A stretch of 64,000 nt of DNA, from positions 2,170,001-2,234,000 of the forward strand of contig CAVUMC010000002.1 of assembly GCA_963742535.1 (NCBI GenBank), read 5' to 3'. The notes under the pieces were generated by a model, which made no database searches, was not told the origin of the DNA, and worked only from the letters and a program-made list of their open reading frames with translations. This DNA is from VRUE01 sp963742535. GTDB lineage: Bacteria; Actinomycetota; Thermoleophilia; Solirubrobacterales; 70-9. A program made the position numbers and the translations under genes. Positions 7,760-16,023 of this stretch are shown one piece after another; the first letter of the stretch is position 1; every line of letters begins with the position of its first letter.

Positions 7760-9166
7760 ATGAGCAAGATCGGAACCGAAGAGACCCCGCTGCGCGTCGC
7801 CATCGTCGGCGCTGGCCCCTCCGGCTTCTACGCCGCCGAGCACATCCTCAAAGACGGCGATCTTCACGCTCAGGTCGATCTCTTCGATCGTTTGCCGACG
7901 CCCTACGGCCTCGTTCGTGGCGGCGTCGCGCCCGATCATCCGAAGATCAAGTCAGTGACCCGCGTCTACGAGAAAACTGCGGCACGCGAGGGCTTCCGCT
8001 TCTTCGGCAACGTCAAGGTCGGTCACGACATCGAGGTCGAGGACCTCGAGCGCCACTACCACGCGATCGTCTTCACGGTCGGCTGTGAGACCGACCGCGC
8101 GCTCGGAATCCCCGGCGAAGATCTGGCCGGCAGTCACGCCGCCACCGCCTTCGTCGGTTGGTACAACGCTCACCCCGACTACGCCGCGGAAGAGTGGGAC
8201 CTTTCCTCCGAGCGCGCCGTCGTGATCGGCAACGGCAACGTGGCGATGGATGTCGCCCGCATGCTGGCGCTGACCGACCACGAGCTGCGCCAGACCGACA
8301 CTGCTGACCACGCGATCGAGGCGCTCGATGCCAAGGGCATTCGCGAGATCGTCGTCCTCGGCCGCCGCGGGCCGGTCCAAGCCGCCTTCACCAACCCAGA
8401 GATCAAGGAGCTGGGGGAGATGGAGGACGCAGACGTCATCGTCGACTCGGCCGAGGTCGAGCTCGACCCCGCCAGCGCCGCCTACCTCGCCTCAGATGAG
8501 GTGGACAAGACGACACGTGTCAACGTCGAGACCCTGCAGGAGTTTTCGCAGCGCACCCCCGCGGGCAAGAAGCAGCGGATCGTGCTCCGTTTCCTTGCCT
8601 CGCCGGTTGAAATCAAGGGCGACGGCAAGGTCGAATCGATCGTCGTCGGCCGCAACGAGCTGGTCGAGGAAGGTGGCACGCTGCGGGCCAAGGACACGGG
8701 CGAGCGCGAAGAGCTCGAGTGCGGCCTGGTGCTGCGCTCGGTCGGCTACACGGGCGTGCCGATCGAAGGCGTCCCCTTTGACGAGAAGCGCGGTTTGATC
8801 CTCAATGAGGGCGGTCGTGTGCTCGACTCGCACGACGCCGGTCACAAGGTCGGTCACTACACGGCGGGCTGGATCAAGCGCGGTCCCTCGGGCGTGATCG
8901 GCACCAATAAGAAGGACGCCCTCGAGACCGTCCAGCACCTCTTCACCGACGTCGAGTCGCAAACCTTGCTTAGTCCCGAGAAGCCCGATCCGGTCGTGAT
9001 CGAGACCCTGCTCGCGGAGCGCAACGTGCGCTATGTGAGCTTCGAGGACTGGCAGGCGATCAATCAGGCCGAGGTCGGCCGCGGCGAGCCCCACGGCCGC
9101 CCCAGAGTTAAGTTCGTGCGCGTCGAGGAGATGCTCGCGAGCCTCGGCGAGCACGTCTCCGGCTAG
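7760..9166 (+). CDS. NADPH-ferredoxin reductase, FprA/adrenodoxin-reductase type
   Basis: A 468-residue FAD enzyme that moves electrons between NADPH and ferredoxin. The N-terminal FAD-binding motif is VAIVGAGPSGFYAAE (about residues 13-27), followed by PYGLVRGGVAPDHPKIK, which is specific for the adrenodoxin-reductase/FprA group. The NADP-binding fold is marked by VVIGNGNVAMDVARML (about residue 153) and VVLGRRGPVQAAFTNPE. The C-terminal GWIKRGPSGVIGTNK closes over the flavin. It lies 40 bp after hemQ and ends with a good terminator. A redox partner could be the P450 at 58.9 kb, but no ferredoxin gene is in the window. Confidence 0.92.
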   Translation: MSKIGTEETPLRVAIVGAGPSGFYAAEHILKDGDLHAQVDLFDRLPTPYGLVRGGVAPDHPKIKSVTRVYEKTAAREGFRFFGNVKVGHDIEVEDLERHYHAIVFTVGCETDRALGIPGEDLAGSHAATAFVGWYNAHPDYAAEEWDLSSERAVVIGNGNVAMDVARMLALTDHELRQTDTADHAIEALDAKGIREIVVLGRRGPVQAAFTNPEIKELGEMEDADVIVDSAEVELDPASAAYLASDEVDKTTRVNVETLQEFSQRTPAGKKQRIVLRFLASPVEIKGDGKVESIVVGRNELVEEGGTLRAKDTGEREELECGLVLRSVGYTGVPIEGVPFDEKRGLILNEGGRVLDSHDAGHKVGHYTAGWIKRGPSGVIGTNKKDALETVQHLFTDVESQTLLSPEKPDPVVIETLLAERNVRYVSFEDWQAINQAEVGRGEPHGRPRVKFVRVEEMLASLGEHVSG

Positions 9167-9216
9167 TCCCGCTAGTCAACTCTGCGCAGACAACCGTCTG
9201 CATCAGCCTGCTCTTG

Positions 9217-9242
9217 AAGAGTGCGGCGGACTCTTTGTTTTT
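9217..9242 (+). terminator. Rho-independent terminator after ferredoxin reductase
   Basis: AAGAGT and ACTCTT form the stem around GCGGCGG, followed by TGTTTTT. A second small hairpin (GCAGAC-AACC-GTCTGC, 9186-9201) precedes it. Together they separate the reductase gene from the regulator gene at 9310. Confidence 0.75.
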
Positions 9243-9309
9243 CCAATAGGGTTGGTCAGGCTGACGGCAGTTTTTTTAGAAAACCTTTCCAATACCAATC
9301 CATCTAACG

Positions 9310-10308
9310 ATGCATGCCGACAGCAAAGCTCCGCCTGCCCGGGTTCGCGCCGGCGGCACCGTTCTCTCCCTAATCGCGAGCCCCCTGAGCGTGCCGATTC
9401 TCCGCGCGCATCTCGATGGTCCGCTCCGCCTCCCCGACCTACGCGAACGAATCGGCGGTGCCGCCCAGACCACCCTGCGCGGTCAGGTCGGGAACCTGCG
9501 CGGCATTGGGGCGCTGGAGCGACACGTGCTCGGGGGGATGCCCTACGCCGTGGAGAATGAGCTGACCGAGGTGGGGCGGGGCGTCCTTGCCGTTGCCGAG
9601 GTCGTCGAAGCCTGGTTGGCACTCGCGCCGCAGGGTTCGCTCGCCTTGGGCAGCGAGCCGGCAAAGGGTGCGATCAGGGCGCTTGTTGGCGGTTGGGGCT
9701 CGACCATGCTGCGGGCGCTTGCCGCACGTCCTCTGTCCCTGACTGAGCTGAGCAGCGTCATCGGCGATCACTCTTACCCCGCGCTCGAGCGTCGCCTGAG
9801 TGCGATGCGCGCTGCCCGGCAGGTTGAGCCAAGGGAGGGGGGTGAAAGGGGCGGCAAGCCCTATGGGGTGTCCGAATGGACCCGCCAAGCGGTCGGCCCG
9901 ATCGTCGCCGCCGGACGCTGTGAGTGCCAACATCTTGCCGACGTCACTGAACCCTTGACCCGCATCGACGTCGAGGCAGCCTTCCTGCTCTCAGTGCCCC
10001 TGGTCGATCTCGACGTCACCCGCTCTGGTTTATGCCTTCTTGCCGTGGATACCAGCAGCGTGCGCGATGACGAGGCGACCGATCGGCTCGCCGGTGTACA
10101 TGTGGAGATCGAGGGGGGCACCGTCACTTTCTGCCGCTCGCGCTGGGAGGGAGAGCCGAGAACCTGGGCTCTGGGATCGATCGAGTCGTGGCTTGACGCC
10201 ATTCTTGAGGGGCGTTTGGAGCGACTCCGCATTGGCGGCGAGGACCGGGAGCTTGCGGCGGCGTTGATCGAGAAGATTCACCACTCACTCCGAAGCCCTT
10301 GCGCGTAA
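9310..10308 (+). CDS. Tandem HxlR-type winged-helix regulator with SCP2-like tail
   Basis: The 332-residue protein has two successive HxlR-like winged-helix units: residues about 18-100 (SVPILRAHLDGPLRLPDLRERIG...TTLRGQVGNLRGIGALER) and about 125-200 (WGSTMLRALAARPLSLTELSSVI...PALERRLSAMRAARQVEP). Each has the small-step pattern of a DNA-binding wing. The last 110 residues resemble the sterol-carrier (SCP2-like) domain often found behind such regulators and may bind a hydrophobic ligand. Two DNA-binding units in one chain suggest a monomer that mimics the usual dimer. A short inverted repeat, GTCAG-G-CTGAC (9255-9265), upstream could be its own operator. Targets are unknown. Confidence 0.72.
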   Translation: MHADSKAPPARVRAGGTVLSLIASPLSVPILRAHLDGPLRLPDLRERIGGAAQTTLRGQVGNLRGIGALERHVLGGMPYAVENELTEVGRGVLAVAEVVEAWLALAPQGSLALGSEPAKGAIRALVGGWGSTMLRALAARPLSLTELSSVIGDHSYPALERRLSAMRAARQVEPREGGERGGKPYGVSEWTRQAVGPIVAAGRCECQHLADVTEPLTRIDVEAAFLLSVPLVDLDVTRSGLCLLAVDTSSVRDDEATDRLAGVHVEIEGGTVTFCRSRWEGEPRTWALGSIESWLDAILEGRLERLRIGGEDRELAAALIEKIHHSLRSPCA

Positions 10309-10405
10309 GTGCGCGCGCGCACCTCTGTCTTTCCGAGATTTGCAGGGAAAAGTTTACGATTTTTAAGATAGGTAACTTCGTTTTAGTATGAAAAATCTGT
10401 AGCAC

Positions 10406-10434
10406 TTGACCACTTTGTGGCAGCCTGTTATTCA
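10406..10434 (+). promoter_or_regulatory. Sigma70-type promoter in gene-free region
   Basis: A -35 TTGACC (10406-10411), a 17-nt spacer and a -10 TATTCA (10429-10434) predict transcription from about 10441 rightward. No protein gene follows on the plus strand before the convergent metH end, so the transcript is probably non-coding. Confidence 0.6.
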
Positions 10435-10440
10435 ATGCAC

Positions 10441-10760
10441 CGCCTGAGGCCACGAAGGGGAGCCGGTGAGTGGCGCTTGTCGAACGGACTCGGGTGAACT
10501 CTTACTCCCGGTGCAAGGTGGATGACCGGGCATATGGCGATCAGCCAACGATCGACCCCCCATCGTCGTCAGCAGGGGGGCGAGCGGCGGGCGCCGGGGG
10601 CGGAGCCTGTCGGCTTCGTCCCCCCCGCCGCGCCATAAAACGAGATGCGAGGAATGAGCCGAGGTGAGAGGCGGACTGTCGCGCCGGGGTCCCCAAGTGA
10701 GAGGAGGGACCCCGGCGCTAACCGTAACTCAATGCCCGTGGGTGAAACCCACGAGGCCGT
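10441..10760 (+). ncRNA. Candidate structured non-coding RNA
   Basis: The only stretch without a protein gene above 300 bp lies between the wHTH gene and the end of metH. After the promoter at 10406 it shows a GC-rich hairpin (GGGGGCGGAGCC at 10596-10607 pairing with GGCTTCGTCCCCC at 10612-10624, loop TGTC), a perfect 13-bp stem (GCGCCGGGGTCCC at 10681-10693 with 10706-10718, 12-nt loop CAAGTGAGAGGA) and a 7-bp hairpin (CGTGGGT/ACCCACG, 10737-10753). I tested it by eye against RNase P RNA, tmRNA, SRP RNA, 6S RNA and the cobalamin riboswitch, and none of their conserved cores is present. No coding frame looks genuine. The 3' end is uncertain because no T run follows the hairpins. Function unknown. 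Confidence 0.5.
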
Positions 10761-10814
10761 GAAAGCATAGACCGCAAATAGCGAAGTTTCCACTAACTGC
10801 GTACAAAAGTCGTC

Positions 10815-13800
10815 CTACTTTGCGGTCTCCTTCGGTGTTACGTCACTGCCCTTCTCTGTACCCGCAATGAGCTCATCGGGAACCTTTTCTTTCGGAATAA
10901 ATCCAGATTTCATTCCGAAATAAATTGCCTGAGGATGATGGGCAACTATCGCGACCGTCGATTGCTCAGGCATCACCGCGTATCCACCCGACAGTGTCAT
11001 CCCGATCTCTTCGAGTTTGAGCAAGCGCCAGACCTTCTCGTGCTCGGATTGATCCGGGCAGGCGGGATATCCCCAGGAGTAGCGACGGCCTTGGTCAAGC
11101 GGGATCGCGAGCTCCTGTCGCACTTCGGAGTGGAGCCACTCCGCCAGACCCTCGGCAGCTTGAACCCCGAGCCCGTGTACGAAGAGCTGCTCGGCGAACT
11201 CCCCTTCGCGCTCGAGGCGCTCGATCAACTCCGTAACCTGCGGGCCGACGGTGACTCCCTGTAGGGCAACCACGTCACGTTCGCCGCAGTCGATCGGGCG
11301 GAAGAAGTCGGTCAGGCAGATGCGGTCATGCTTGGGTTGGCGTGGAAACACGAGGCGCTCCACCTCGCGCTCGGGATCGTCGGGATCGAAGACGATCAGC
11401 TCGTTGCCTTCGGTGTTGCAGGGGAAGTAACCGAGTCGGGCGCGGGGGTTCAGGTAGTTCTGCTCGCGCCACATCCGCTCGAGGCGGTTGGCGAAGCCCT
11501 CCTCTTCACCATTCCCCTCGACCAGTTCGCGCCATGCCTCACCCTTGACGCCGCGGCCGCCCCAGTGAAGCTTGAAGAGGACGTGGCGGTCGAGGTAGGG
11601 GTAGACGTCGTCGAGATCGACGGCAATCTCGCGCACGCCGAGGAAGGGTGTCGATGGAATTGGCGCGTCGGTTCGCGCGGAGGAACGAGCGCTGTCGTCA
11701 CTCGTGGGTGGGCCGTCATCGACCACGACCGGTTTCTCACGCAACTCGCGCGCCTCGTTGCGGATGCGCTCGGTCAGTGCCTGGCGCGCCTCGGCGTCAA
11801 CCAGGGCATCCATCGTGTCGAGACCCTGGAAGGCGTCCTTGCAATAGAAGACGCCGGGGTCATACACCTCATCTGACTCTTTGCCGTGGGGGTAGAGCGT
11901 GCGGCGACCGAAGTCGCGGTTGATCGCGGCGCCGCCGATCAGCACCGGGAACCCCAGTCCCCGCTGGTGCAGCTCCTGCACGCAGATCGGCATCTGCTTG
12001 GAGGTGGATACGAGCAGCGCCGAGAGACCGATCGCATCAGCCTCGTTCTCCACCGCCGCTTCGATGATCGTGTCGACCGGAACCTGCTTACCCAGGTCAA
12101 TCACCGTGTAGCCGTTGTTGGTGAGGATCGTGTTGACCAGTGACTTGCCGATGTCGTGCACGTCGCCGAACACGGTCGCGATTACCACCTTGCCCTTGGT
12201 GTGGCCGTCGATGCGGTCGAGGTAGTTCTCCAATTGGGCGACCGCGCGCTTCATCACTTCGGCCGACTGCAGGACGAAGGGCAGGATCAGTTCGCCGGCG
12301 CCGAACTTGTCGCCGACCTCCTTCATCGCCGGCAGCAGCACCTCGTTGAGCGTGGGGACGGCGCCGATCTTCTCCACCGAGCGGTCGATCCACTCCTCGA
12401 CTCCGTCCTTCTTGCGCCGCAGGATGTGCCAGTGCAGGGCCTCCTCGGGCTCCATGCTGGCGGTCGGGTCGGCGGCCTCCTCGGCGGCCTCCTCGCCCTT
12501 CGACTCGAAGTGGGTGATGAAGAGCTCGAGCGCGTCCTCGCGCCGATTGAAAACGAGGTCGTCGGTCAGCGCCCGCTCCTCCTCGGATATCTCCGAGTAG
12601 GGGGTGATGTGGTTTGGGTTGACCATCGCCAGGTCGAGACCGGCCTCGACGCAGTGGTGCAGGAAGACCGAGTTGAGCACGGCGCGCGGCCGCGGCGAGA
12701 CGCCGAAGGAGACGTTGGAGACGCCGAGCGAGGTCTTCACTCCGGGGAGCTCGGCCTTGATCCGGCGGATTCCCTCGATCGTCTCCACCGCCGAGGGCTT
12801 CCACTCATCGTCACCGGTGGTCAGGGTGAAGGTGAGCGCGTCGAAGATCAGCGCCTCGGGGTCGAGGCCGTGCTCCTCGCAGGCGATGTCGCGCAGCCGC
12901 TTGGCGATCTCGACCTTGCGCTCAGCCGTCTTTGCCATCCCGACCTCGTCGATCGTCAGCGCGATCAGGGCGGCGCCGTGCGCCTTGGCGAGCGGGATCA
13001 CGAGGTCGGCCTTATCGCGGCCGGCCTCGAGGTTGATCGAGTTGACGATCGCCCGTCCCGGGATCTGCTCCAGCGCCGCCTTCAGCACCTCTGGTTCGGT
13101 CGAGTCGACCTGGATCGGCGAGGGCTGGGTCAGCGAGATCCGCTTGACCACGGCCGACATCTGCTCGTCCTCGTCCTGGCGCTCGGTCAGGGCGACGCAG
13201 ACGTCGAGCACGTGGGCGCCGCCTTCGACCTGGTCTTCGGCGACCTGGACTAGGCCGTCGTAATCGTCGGCGAGCAGCAGCTCCTTCGCCTTGCGTGAGC
13301 CCTGTGAGTTGACCCGCTCGCCAACCAGCGTCGGTCGCGGTTCCTGGACCAGGGGAGTGGAGGTCATCATCGAGGAGACCTCGATCGGCCCCGGCGCCGG
13401 GCGTGGGCTGGGCACCTTGCCGTCGACCCGCTCGCGGATCGCGGCGATGTGCTCCGGTGTGGTCCCGCAGCAGCCGCCGACGATGCCGACGCCGTAGCGC
13501 TCGACGAACTCGCCCAGGGTGGCGGCAAGCGGCACTGGTTCTTCAGGGAAGATCGTCTCGCCGTCGGGTCCCTGCAGCGGCAGCCCCGCGTTGGGGATGC
13601 AGTGCACCGGCAGCGGACTGTTCTCACCGAGAAAACGGATCGCGTCGCGCATGTCCTCGGGGCCAGTCGAGCAGTTGAGCCCGACCACGTCCACGTCGAG
13701 CGCCGTCAGCGTCGTCAGCACTGCCTGTATGTCGGTGCCGAGCAGCATCTTGCCGCCGTTTGGGAGCAGTGAGACGCTGATCTGGATCGGCAGCGTGCGG

Positions 13801-14345
13801 CCGCTCTCGGCAAACGCCGCGCGGGCGCCGAAGATCGCCGCCTTGACCTCGAGGATGTCCTGCGCGGTCTCGATGATGATCAGGTCGGCGCCGCCGGCGA
13901 CCAGGCCGCCCGCCTGCTCGGCGAAGACCTCGACCAGCTTGCCGAAGCTGATGTTGCCCAGAGTGGGATCTGTCGACGCGGGCAGGAACCCGGTCGGCCC
14001 GATCGACCCCGCCACGAAACGATCCGGTCCGGCGGCCTTGCGCGCGATTTCCGCCGCCTTCGTGTTGATCTCCAGCGTGTGCTCGCCCAGCCCCCACTCT
14101 TCGAGCTTCAGCCGCGACCCCTGGAAGCTGTCGGTCTCAACGACCTCGGCCCCAGCCTCGAGCATCGAGGTATGAACCCCCTCGATCACATCCGGCCGAT
14201 TGAGCACCAGCGCCTCATGGCACTTCCCCGCGAGCCCGCCGTAGTCCTCCTGGGTCAGGTCGAACTGCTCCAGGGTCGCGCCCATGCCACCGTCGAAGAC
14301 GATGACGCGCTCCTTGGTTGCTGCAATGAAATCTCGCTCGGCCAT
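10815..14345 (-). CDS. metH: Cobalamin-dependent methionine synthase
   Basis: MetH transfers the methyl group of 5-methyltetrahydrofolate to homocysteine through cobalamin. All four modules are in order in 1176 residues: homocysteine domain with zinc ligands in GLNCSTGPEDM (about 225) and GGCCGTTPEH (about 290); pterin domain (about 330-600, starting PTLVGERVNSQGSRKAKELL); B12 domain with the DVHDIGKS motif whose His ligates cobalt (about 727); and the reactivation domain with RRYSWGYPACPDQ (about 1092). It lies 52 bp downstream of the aldehyde dehydrogenase gene on the same strand. No cobalamin riboswitch is visible in that short gap. Confidence 0.96.
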   Translation of the reverse strand: MAERDFIAATKERVIVFDGGMGATLEQFDLTQEDYGGLAGKCHEALVLNRPDVIEGVHTSMLEAGAEVVETDSFQGSRLKLEEWGLGEHTLEINTKAAEIARKAAGPDRFVAGSIGPTGFLPASTDPTLGNISFGKLVEVFAEQAGGLVAGGADLIIIETAQDILEVKAAIFGARAAFAESGRTLPIQISVSLLPNGGKMLLGTDIQAVLTTLTALDVDVVGLNCSTGPEDMRDAIRFLGENSPLPVHCIPNAGLPLQGPDGETIFPEEPVPLAATLGEFVERYGVGIVGGCCGTTPEHIAAIRERVDGKVPSPRPAPGPIEVSSMMTSTPLVQEPRPTLVGERVNSQGSRKAKELLLADDYDGLVQVAEDQVEGGAHVLDVCVALTERQDEDEQMSAVVKRISLTQPSPIQVDSTEPEVLKAALEQIPGRAIVNSINLEAGRDKADLVIPLAKAHGAALIALTIDEVGMAKTAERKVEIAKRLRDIACEEHGLDPEALIFDALTFTLTTGDDEWKPSAVETIEGIRRIKAELPGVKTSLGVSNVSFGVSPRPRAVLNSVFLHHCVEAGLDLAMVNPNHITPYSEISEEERALTDDLVFNRREDALELFITHFESKGEEAAEEAADPTASMEPEEALHWHILRRKKDGVEEWIDRSVEKIGAVPTLNEVLLPAMKEVGDKFGAGELILPFVLQSAEVMKRAVAQLENYLDRIDGHTKGKVVIATVFGDVHDIGKSLVNTILTNNGYTVIDLGKQVPVDTIIEAAVENEADAIGLSALLVSTSKQMPICVQELHQRGLGFPVLIGGAAINRDFGRRTLYPHGKESDEVYDPGVFYCKDAFQGLDTMDALVDAEARQALTERIRNEARELREKPVVVDDGPPTSDDSARSSARTDAPIPSTPFLGVREIAVDLDDVYPYLDRHVLFKLHWGGRGVKGEAWRELVEGNGEEEGFANRLERMWREQNYLNPRARLGYFPCNTEGNELIVFDPDDPEREVERLVFPRQPKHDRICLTDFFRPIDCGERDVVALQGVTVGPQVTELIERLEREGEFAEQLFVHGLGVQAAEGLAEWLHSEVRQELAIPLDQGRRYSWGYPACPDQSEHEKVWRLLKLEEIGMTLSGGYAVMPEQSTVAIVAHHPQAIYFGMKSGFIPKEKVPDELIAGTEKGSDVTPKETAK

Positions 14346-14397
14346 GACTTAAAGAGGCTACCGGGGAGGCCGAAATCCCCTGCAGCCCAAGGAAGGC

Positions 14398-15975
14398 TCA
14401 GCCCTTGAAGCCGAGCCGCCGCTTCCAGTCCCGCGCGTTGAACGCAGTGGCGACCCGATTCACCAACGCCCGGCGCCCGCTGGTGTAGGGGTACCAGGCC
14501 GGTTCGTTCTTGCCGCCGAAACGGGTGACGACGATTGACTCGGGGCGGCAGTACTTCTTGATCCCGTACTCGCCGTGGCGGAAGCCGATCCCGGACTGCT
14601 TCCAGCCGCCCATCGGCACGCCCATCGCCAGCATGTTGGTGATCACGTCGTTGACGTTGACCGAGCCGGCCTCAATTCGGCGGGCGAGCTTCTCGGCGCG
14701 ATCCTTGTCGCCGAAGATCGAGGCCGCCAAGCCGTAGCGGCTGTCGTTGGCGAGGCGCACGGCCTCCTCGGAGTCGCGCACCTTCATCACCCCGACGACG
14801 GGGCCAAAGGTCTCGTCGCGCATCACCTTCATTGAGTGGTCGACGTCGACGAGGACGGTTGGTTCGAAGTAGTCGCCTGGGCCGGTGCCTTTCTTGCCGC
14901 CGGTCAAGGCCCGCGCCCCGTTGGCGAGCGCATCGTTTACCTGCTCCTCGACGATCGTCGACTGATTTGGCGACGTCATTGCGCCGACATCCTTGGCCGG
15001 CTTGCGTCCGTCGGTGCCCTGGCGCAGGCCACCGACCTTCTTGGTCAGCTTGGCGATGAACTCGTCGTAGACCGGCTCCTCGACGTAGATGCGCTCGACC
15101 GAGAGGCAGACCTGGCCGGCGTTGTACATCCCGCCCCAGGCAGCGGCGTTGGCGGCGCGGTCGACGTTGGCATCAGCGAGGACGATCATCGGGTCCTTGC
15201 CGCCGAGCTCGAGGCTGACCGGGGTCAGGGTCTCGGCGGCGCGCGCCATCACCTTGCGACCGGTCCGGTCCGAGCCGGTGAACTGCACGCAGTCGACGTG
15301 ATCGACCAGTGCGCTGCCGGCCTCGCCGGTGCCGAGCACGCAGTCGAAGACGTCCGGGGCGCCGATGGCTTCCTTCCAGGCCCCGATGATCTGGATCAAG
15401 CTGAGCGGGGTGAACTCGGAGGGCTTTACGACGACAGCGGCACCTGCCTGCAGGGCCGGGATCGAGTCGCCGAGACCCATCGCGAGGGGGAAGTTCCAGG
15501 GACTGATCACGCCGACGACGGGATGCGGCCGATAGCGGATCGTCAGTTTCTTCGAGGCGATCAGCGGCGAGTGGGGGCGGACCGCTTCGTCTCCGATGAA
15601 CTTTCCGGCGTTTGTGCCGTAGAAGTTGATCAGGTCGGTGACGTAGAACAGTTCGGCGGCGATGTCACCGCGCACCTTGCCGGTTTCCGCCTGGACGGTG
15701 TCGGAGATCTCCTCGACGTTGTCGAGGATCCAGTCCCGCAGCCTGCCCAGCCAGTGGTAGCGGCCCTCGACCCCGATTGCCTCCCACTCGGCCTGGTTGT
15801 CACGAACGCGAGCCACGGTGGCGGCGATTGACTCTGGTCCGTCGACCGCGATCGAGTCGACCACTGCTCCCGTCGCCGGGTTGAGGACCTCGATGTACTC
15901 GGCTGCCGGCGCGCTCGCGGTCCCGTTCGAACCGTTGACCGCCGCAGTGCTCGTCTCCACAGTGCCGCTCTCCAC
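14398..15975 (-). CDS. NAD(P)-dependent aldehyde dehydrogenase, succinate-semialdehyde type
   Basis: A 525-residue aldehyde dehydrogenase. Motifs in order: VVGVISPWNFPLAMG (NAD site), VVVKPSEFTPLS (cofactor-binding Lys), FTGSDRTGRKV, VSLELGGKDPMIVL (general-base Glu) and NAGQVCLSVERI (nucleophile Cys). The sequence is closest by eye to the GabD2/succinate-semialdehyde dehydrogenase group, but the natural aldehyde is not certain. GTG 15975 is chosen because GGAGAGGAG stands 6 nt upstream; an in-frame TTG at 16014 lies inside a palindromic operator and is unlikely. The operator links it to the acyl-CoA dehydrogenase and P450 genes. Confidence 0.9.
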   Translation of the reverse strand: MESGTVETSTAAVNGSNGTASAPAAEYIEVLNPATGAVVDSIAVDGPESIAATVARVRDNQAEWEAIGVEGRYHWLGRLRDWILDNVEEISDTVQAETGKVRGDIAAELFYVTDLINFYGTNAGKFIGDEAVRPHSPLIASKKLTIRYRPHPVVGVISPWNFPLAMGLGDSIPALQAGAAVVVKPSEFTPLSLIQIIGAWKEAIGAPDVFDCVLGTGEAGSALVDHVDCVQFTGSDRTGRKVMARAAETLTPVSLELGGKDPMIVLADANVDRAANAAAWGGMYNAGQVCLSVERIYVEEPVYDEFIAKLTKKVGGLRQGTDGRKPAKDVGAMTSPNQSTIVEEQVNDALANGARALTGGKKGTGPGDYFEPTVLVDVDHSMKVMRDETFGPVVGVMKVRDSEEAVRLANDSRYGLAASIFGDKDRAEKLARRIEAGSVNVNDVITNMLAMGVPMGGWKQSGIGFRHGEYGIKKYCRPESIVVTRFGGKNEPAWYPYTSGRRALVNRVATAFNARDWKRRLGFKG

Positions 15976-15998
15976 CGGTGACTCCTCTCCTCGACCCT

Positions 15999-16014
15999 TT
16001 GGCTGGTCAGCCAA
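15999..16014. promoter_or_regulatory. Palindromic operator, copy 1 (aldehyde dehydrogenase)
   Basis: TTGGCTGGTCAGCCAA is a perfect palindrome with 7-bp arms around GT. It lies 23 bp upstream of the aldehyde dehydrogenase start, just before its ribosome site. The same sequence stands before the P450 gene (58887) and a variant before the acyl-CoA dehydrogenase gene (44221). Size and symmetry fit a TetR-type repressor. Confidence 0.65.
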
Positions 16015-16023
16015 CTGTAACCG

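Noticed and set aside
9309..10322. GTGCGCGCGCGCAC palindrome (10309-10322) at the end of the wHTH gene as a terminator
   Set aside because: It is a simple alternating GC run without a T tract; it may form a hairpin but is not convincing.
10441..10814. RNase P RNA, tmRNA, SRP RNA or 6S RNA as identity of the structured region
   Set aside because: RNase P core (GAAAGTCC, ACAGAA), tmRNA ends, the SRP tetraloop region and the 6S bubble could not be found.
11328..14175. Several long plus-strand frames across the metH region
   Set aside because: They are shadows of the GC-rich metH codons; their proteins are Arg/Gly/Asp-rich without hydrophobic cores or motifs.
14346..14397. Possible cobalamin riboswitch in front of metH
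   Set aside because: The gap to the upstream aldehyde dehydrogenase is only 52 bp and holds none of the conserved B12-box sequence.
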